Origin: an uncultured Faecalibacterium sp.
GTDB lineage: Bacteria; Bacillota; Clostridia; Oscillospirales; Ruminococcaceae
Direction: 5' to 3'
NCBI GenBank assembly: GCA_934561485.1
Contig: CAKTGS010000020.1
Span: 1 to 25,861, forward strand
DNA length: 25,861 nucleotides
Below the pieces are notes generated by a model. That model saw nothing but the letters and a program-made list of their open reading frames with translations, made no database searches and had not been told where the DNA came from. Below, in pieces: positions 21,806 to 25,861 of the stretch (position 1 is its first letter; each line of letters opens with the position of its first letter). Both the position numbers and the translations under genes were made by a program.

Positions 21806-22993
21806 ATGACGCAGCTTCTCATTCGCCTGTTTATCCGTGACCCGGACAACGCCCGGGAACCCCGCATGCGTGCTGCCTACGGCAACCTTGCCGGTGTGGT
21901 GGGCATGGTGTGCAACCTGCTGCTCTGCCTGGGCAAGCTCACGGTGGGCACCCTGTTTGGCTCCATTGCCATTCTGGCCGATGCCCTGAACAACCTTTCG
22001 GATGCATCGTCCAACATCGTAAGCCTGGTGGGCTTCCGGCTGGCCTCCCGCGCGCCGGACGCCGAACATCCCTTCGGCCATGCCCGGTACGAATACCTGG
22101 CCGGTCTGGCAGTGAGCGTGACCATTCTGGGCATCGGTTTTTCGCTGCTCCGGGAATCGGTGGGCAAAGTGCTGCACCCCACGCCGGTGGTGTTCAGCTG
22201 GCTGACGGTGGCGGTGCTGGCGGTTTCCATCCTGGTCAAGCTGTGGATGAGCGTGTTCAACCGCACCATCGGGCGCATCATTGCATCCGAGACCCTCATT
22301 GCCACGGCCGCCGACAGCCGCAACGATGTGCTGAGCACCGGGGCGGTGCTGGTGTCCACCCTTCTGTGCCGCCTGACCGGCTGGGATATGCTGGACGGAT
22401 TGATGGGTGTGGGGGTGGCCGTGTTCATCCTGATCTCCGGCTGGGGGCTGGTGCGGGATACCCTCAGCCCGCTGCTGGGCGAGTGCCCCAGCGAAGAGCT
22501 GGTGGACCACATTGCGCAGACGGCGATGAGCTACCCCGGCGTGCTGGGCGTGCACGACCTGATGGTGCACGATTACGGCCCGGGCCATCAGGTGGCTTCC
22601 CTGCATGTGGAACTGCCCGCTGAGCTGGACCCGCTGGACGCCCACGACCTGATCGACAACATCGAACGGGATTTTTTGAAAAAGGATGGGCTGATGGTCA
22701 CCATCCACTACGACCCCATCGTCACTTCGGATGCGGCGGTGGGGGTGCTGCGCAGCCGCCTGACCGAACTGCTGCGCCAGCTGGACCCGGCCCTTTCGCT
22801 GCACGACCTGCGCATAGTGCCGGGCAAGACCCACACGAATGTATTGTTCGACCTGGTGCTGCCCGCCGGTTACAAAGGTGACCGAGTGGAGCTGCTGACC
22901 CGGCTGGAACAGTTCATCAAGGCACAGGACCCCACCTACAGCTGCATCATCAAGGTGGAACAGAGCTACACACCGGCTCTGAACAAAATGTAA
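21806..22993 (+). CDS. Cation diffusion facilitator (CDF) family metal exporter
   Basis: The 395-residue protein has six predicted membrane segments in the first 215 residues and a C-terminal cytosolic ferredoxin-like domain. Metal-site features are Asp59 and Asp66 in 'ADALNNLSDASSN' (membrane segment 2), 'HPFGHARYEY' (88-97) and Asp170/Asp174 in 'ADSRND' (segment 5). CDF proteins export Zn, Mn, Fe or similar ions by proton antiport; the metal here cannot be told. The frame is open to an ATG at 21764, but that lies at the predicted transcription start, while GAAGGA precedes the ATG at 21806, so I chose the latter. The aminotransferase gene follows after 18 nt. Confidence 0.92.
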   Translation: MTQLLIRLFIRDPDNAREPRMRAAYGNLAGVVGMVCNLLLCLGKLTVGTLFGSIAILADALNNLSDASSNIVSLVGFRLASRAPDAEHPFGHARYEYLAGLAVSVTILGIGFSLLRESVGKVLHPTPVVFSWLTVAVLAVSILVKLWMSVFNRTIGRIIASETLIATAADSRNDVLSTGAVLVSTLLCRLTGWDMLDGLMGVGVAVFILISGWGLVRDTLSPLLGECPSEELVDHIAQTAMSYPGVLGVHDLMVHDYGPGHQVASLHVELPAELDPLDAHDLIDNIERDFLKKDGLMVTIHYDPIVTSDAAVGVLRSRLTELLRQLDPALSLHDLRIVPGKTHTNVLFDLVLPAGYKGDRVELLTRLEQFIKAQDPTYSCIIKVEQSYTPALNKM

Positions 22994-23011
22994 TTTCAGG
23001 GGGAAGTATGG

Positions 23012-24199
23012 ATGCTGAATGAGATGTACCGCGCGATGCTGGGCAACAAGAGCGTGATCCGCGAAACCTTTATGTACGGCAAGCAGCGCGCTGCCGAGAT
23101 CGGCTACGAAAATGTGTTTGACTACTCGCTGGGCAACCCCAGCGTGCCCTGCCCGCCGGAGTTTACCGCTGCCATGCAGGATCTGCTGGCCACGGAAGAG
23201 CCGGTGAACCTGCACGGCTACTGCCCCAGCCAGGGCGACCCCGGTTTCCGCGCCGACGTGGCGGCCCATCTGGCAAGGACCTTCGGCCTGCCGTATGAGC
23301 AGAAGCACATCTTCCCCACCACCGGTGCTGCCGGTGCCATTGCCCATGCCATCCGTGCGGTGACCAAACCCGGGGACGAAGTGCTTACCTTTGCGCCCTA
23401 CTTCCCGGAGTACGGCCCCTATGTGGCGGGCACCGGTGCGGTGCTCAAAGTGGTGCCGCCGCAGGCCCCGGCATTCCAGCCCAATCTGGATGCCTTTGAG
23501 CAGATGATCGGCGAAAAGACCACCTGTGTGCTCATCAACACCCCCAACAACCCCACCGGCGTGGTCTACTCTGCCCAGACGCTGGCCCGCATGGCGGAGA
23601 TCCTGGCCGAGAAGAGCAAGGCCTTTGGCCACAACATCTTCCTCGTGAGCGATGAGCCCTACCGCGACATAGCCTTTGACGGCAAAACCGTGCCCTACCC
23701 TGCCGCATTCTATCCCCACACCCTCACCTGCTTTTCCTATTCCAAGAGCCTGAGCCTGCCCGGCGAGCGCCTTGGCTACGTGGCGGTGCGCCCGGGGTGT
23801 GAGGGGGAGGATATCCTTGTGGACATGATGGCTCAGATCTCCCGCTTTACCGGCCACAACTGCCCGCCCAGCATCATTCAGCGTGCCGTGGGCCGCTGCC
23901 AGGAGGTTACCAGCGACCTGAGCGTTTACGAGACCAACATGAACCTGCTGTACGACAAGCTCACCGAGCTGGGTTTTGAGGTGGAGCGCCCCGGCGGCAC
24001 CTTCTACATCTTCCCCAAGGCTTTGGAAGAGGATGCCAATGCATTCTGCATGAAAGCCCGGGAGTTTGACCTGCTGCTGGTGCCCAGCGATACCTTTGGC
24101 GTCAAGGGCTATGTGCGCCTGGCCTACTGCATCGACACCGAAAAGGTGCAGCGCAGCCTGCCGGCCCTGGAAAAGCTGGCAGCCGCTTACCGGAAATAA
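23012..24199 (+). CDS. Pyridoxal-phosphate aminotransferase, class I/II fold
   Basis: The 395-residue protein has the fold-type I aminotransferase signatures. These are 'NTPNNPTG' (176-183), 'VSDEPYRDI' with Asp214, and the PLP Schiff-base Lys245 in '[15 protein letters not shown]'. The C-terminal Arg in 'YVRLAYC' is the usual carboxylate-binding residue. It moves an amino group between an amino acid and 2-oxoglutarate; aspartate or an aromatic/branched acid is likely, but the substrate is not certain. AGGGGGA lies 7 nt before the ATG, and an out-of-frame ATG starts 4 nt earlier. It is 18 nt from the CDF stop, so probably on the same transcript. Confidence 0.92.
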   Translation: MLNEMYRAMLGNKSVIRETFMYGKQRAAEIGYENVFDYSLGNPSVPCPPEFTAAMQDLLATEEPVNLHGYCPSQGDPGFRADVAAHLARTFGLPYEQKHIFPTTGAAGAIAHAIRAVTKPGDEVLTFAPYFPEYGPYVAGTGAVLKVVPPQAPAFQPNLDAFEQMIGEKTTCVLINTPNNPTGVVYSAQTLARMAEILAEKSKAFGHNIFLVSDEPYRDIAFDGKTVPYPAAFYPHTLTCFSYSKSLSLPGERLGYVAVRPGCEGEDILVDMMAQISRFTGHNCPPSIIQRAVGRCQEVTSDLSVYETNMNLLYDKLTELGFEVERPGGTFYIFPKALEEDANAFCMKAREFDLLLVPSDTFGVKGYVRLAYCIDTEKVQRSLPALEKLAAAYRK

Positions 24200-24279
24200 A
24201 ACTGCCGAACCGCTCCGGCGCGGCGGTTGGCTGCGCGGGGCCGGAAATAAAACCATCAGAGAGGAAAGGGAACCCTGCT

Positions 24280-25491
24280 ATGGAAAAGATCAAAATGACC
24301 ACGCCGCTTGTGGAGATGGACGGCGATGAGATGACCCGCATCCTGTGGAAGATGATCAAGGATGAGCTGATCCTGCCGTTTGTGGACCTCAAAACCGAAT
24401 ACTACGATCTGGGTCTGCCCAACCGTGATGCCACCGCCGACCAGGTGACCATGGATGCCGCCCTGGCCAACAAGAAGTATGGCGTGTCGGTCAAGTGCGC
24501 TACCATTACCCCCAATGCCCAGCGCATGGATGAGTACAAGCTGCATCAGATGTGGAAAAGCCCCAACGGCACCATCCGCGCCGTGCTGGACGGCACCGTG
24601 TTCCGCGCTCCCATTATGATCGACAGCATCAAGCCGGTGGTCAAGAACTGGAAAAAGCCCATCACCATTGCCCGCCATGCCTACGGCGATGTGTATAAGT
24701 GCACCGAGTTCCGCATCCCGGGTGCCGGCAAGGCTGAACTGGTGTTTACCGGGGCCGATGGCACCGAGCAGCGCGCCACCGTGTTTGATTTTGAGGGTGC
24801 CGGTGTCTTGCAGGGCCAGTACAACAAGGACGATTCCATCCGCAGCTTTGCCCGCAGCTGCTTCAATTATGCGCTGGATGTGAAGCAGGACCTGTGGTTC
24901 GGTGCCAAAGATACCATTTCCAAGAAATACGACCATACCTTCAAGGATATCTTCCAGGAAGTGTACGATGCCGAGTACAAGGAAGCGTTTGAAGCTGCCG
25001 GGATCACCTACTTCTACAGCCTGATTGACGACATTGTGGCCCGCGTCATCCGCAGCGAGGGCGGCTTTGTCTGGGCCTGCAAGAACTACGATGGCGATGT
25101 GATGAGCGATATGGTGTCCACCGCCTTTGGCTCGCTGGCCATGATGACCAGCGTGCTGGTCAGCCCGGACGGCAAGTATGAGTTCGAGGCCGCCCACGGC
25201 ACCGTCACCCGCCACTATTATAAATATCTGAAGGGCGAAAAAACTTCCACCAACCCCATGGCTACCATCTTTGCATGGTCCGGTGCGTTCAAGAAGCGCG
25301 GCGAGTTGGACAACCTGCCCGAGCTGGTGAAGTTTGGCGAGGCACTGGAAGCAGCAAGCCTGCAGACCCTGAACGATGGCATCATGACCAAAGACCTGTG
25401 CGGCCTGGCTGAGGGCATCACCCCAACTGCCGTGGACAGCGAGGGATTTATCAAGGCCATCCGTGAGCGTCTGGAAGCCAAGCTGGCATAA
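24280..25491 (+). CDS. icd: NADP-dependent isocitrate dehydrogenase, eukaryotic-like homodimeric type
   Basis: The 403-residue enzyme converts isocitrate to 2-oxoglutarate with NADP. It opens with '[13 protein letters not shown]', and the substrate-binding '[19 protein letters not shown]' (about 90-108) and metal region '[11 protein letters not shown]' (near 273-283) are typical of the short type II/eukaryotic-like IDH. The C-terminal '[13 protein letters not shown]' holds the NADP-specific His/Arg-type region. In a fermentative gut Firmicute its role is probably 2-oxoglutarate supply for glutamate rather than a full TCA cycle. The start is supported by a purine-rich site (GAGGAAAGG). It follows the aminotransferase by 80 nt, with a terminator after it. 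Confidence 0.95.
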   Translation: MEKIKMTTPLVEMDGDEMTRILWKMIKDELILPFVDLKTEYYDLGLPNRDATADQVTMDAALANKKYGVSVKCATITPNAQRMDEYKLHQMWKSPNGTIRAVLDGTVFRAPIMIDSIKPVVKNWKKPITIARHAYGDVYKCTEFRIPGAGKAELVFTGADGTEQRATVFDFEGAGVLQGQYNKDDSIRSFARSCFNYALDVKQDLWFGAKDTISKKYDHTFKDIFQEVYDAEYKEAFEAAGITYFYSLIDDIVARVIRSEGGFVWACKNYDGDVMSDMVSTAFGSLAMMTSVLVSPDGKYEFEAAHGTVTRHYYKYLKGEKTSTNPMATIFAWSGAFKKRGELDNLPELVKFGEALEAASLQTLNDGIMTKDLCGLAEGITPTAVDSEGFIKAIRERLEAKLA

Positions 25492-25511
25492 AACGATTTT
25501 CAATATAACAT

Positions 25512-25559
25512 AAAAACCGGAACGATCCACCCGAAAAAGGGATGATCGTTCCGGTTTTT
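25512..25559 (+). terminator. Rho-independent terminator of icd
   Basis: A perfect 16-bp stem (AAAAACCGGAACGATC and its complement, 25512-25527 / 25544-25559) with a nested CCC/GGG pair in the loop is followed by GTTTT. Confidence 0.9.
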
Positions 25560-25586
25560 GTTTTAGGCAGAATGTGCGACAAACTG

Positions 25587-25791
25587 GAACTTGTCGGGGC
25601 GAGGCCCCTCCATCTTGCTGCGCAAGACCGTTCTGTCGCTTAAAAGCCCCACTGGGGCTTTCATTGTTCTGCTTCGCTCCACAAACGCGAACTTGTCGGG
25701 GCGAGGCCCTTCCATCTTGCTGCCGCAAGACCGTTCTGTCGCTTGAAAGCCCTACTGGGGCTTTCATTGTTCTGCTTCGCTCCACAAACGC
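25587..25791. repeat. Tandem repeat of about 102/103 bp, two copies
   Basis: Two copies start at 25587 and 25689 (GAACTTGTCGGGGCGAGGCC in both) and differ at a few positions plus one inserted base. A truncated third start (GAAGTTATC) follows at 25792. Each copy has a hairpin, AAAGCCCC / GGGGCTTT in copy 1 and GAAAGCCC / GGGCTTTC in copy 2. The unit could be read as an open frame on the minus strand, but I see no ribosome site and no domain, so I treat it as intergenic. The remainder to 25861 shows nothing I recognise. Confidence 0.7.
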
Positions 25792-25861
25792 GAAGTTATC
25801 TGGTTGATGCCATTTTATCAGTCGGCCATGATCTCCTGAGAGCCACATAAGAGATTAAAAG

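Noticed and set aside
21761..24256. An 831-codon open frame on the minus strand over the CDF exporter and aminotransferase
   Set aside because: It is antisense to two genes with clear family motifs and has Gly/His/Gln-rich low-complexity composition, as expected for a shadow of GC-rich codons.
25587..25791. A possible CRISPR array
   Set aside because: The units are about 102 bp and directly adjacent, with no unique spacers and no cas genes.
24256..25848. A 530-codon minus-strand open frame over icd and the end repeat
   Set aside because: It is a shadow of icd; the part over the tandem repeat just repeats the same peptide and has no ribosome site.
1..25861. Mobile elements, prophage, toxin-antitoxin or defence genes
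   Set aside because: No transposase, integrase, phage structural, toxin or nuclease-type product was found among the genes that carry family motifs.

Overview
The window looks like chromosomal DNA from a GC-rich, low-molecular-weight-genome Firmicute of the Oscillospiraceae/Ruminococcaceae, most probably Faecalibacterium or a close relative. This is inferred from the mix of a SpoIIE-type phosphatase, a GltX, AbrB-like and YerC/YecD regulators, a DUF4830-type protein, strong AAGGAGG ribosome sites, sigma-A promoters of the TTGACA-17-TATAAT type, and short two-hairpin intergenic elements. No database search was possible. No rRNA, tRNA, CRISPR array, insertion sequence or prophage gene was recognised, and the region reads as ordinary core and accessory chromosome.

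Left part (1-4950). A secreted, Asx-rich repetitive protein runs off the left edge on the minus strand. Next come a minus-strand AbrB-like regulator and an alpha/beta hydrolase in a two-gene unit, divergent from gltX. Middle-left (5000-9660): a spoIIE-like gene, a pectinesterase without a signal peptide and a 53-residue membrane peptide lie on the plus strand. They converge on a minus-strand ROK glucokinase across a shared bidirectional terminator.

Middle (9790-15700). Minus-strand units are DJ-1/FAH-hydrolase, a TrpR-like YerC regulator with a palindrome over its own -10 box, nitroreductase/GNAT, and a PTS_EIIC_2-type membrane protein. Plus-strand units are a beta-trefoil lectin lacking a secretion signal and a NUDIX hydrolase.

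Right part (16000-25861), all plus strand: a GH25 lysozyme with a HAD phosphatase, a DUF4830-like anchored protein with an internal 22-residue repeat, ptsH and ptsI (HPr and Enzyme I, the general PTS proteins), a cation-diffusion-facilitator exporter with an aminotransferase, and an NADP-type isocitrate dehydrogenase. The window ends in a 102/103-bp tandem repeat.

Functionally the window mixes sugar uptake and phosphorylation (ptsHI, glucokinase, pectin demethylation), 2-oxoglutarate and amino-acid metabolism (icd, aminotransferase), detoxification (DJ-1, nitroreductase, NUDIX, metal efflux) and surface/envelope proteins. I see no clear multi-gene novel system. The best leads are an HPr lacking the regulatory serine, the cytosolic trefoil lectin, and the CTAG-centred palindrome over the yerC promoter.
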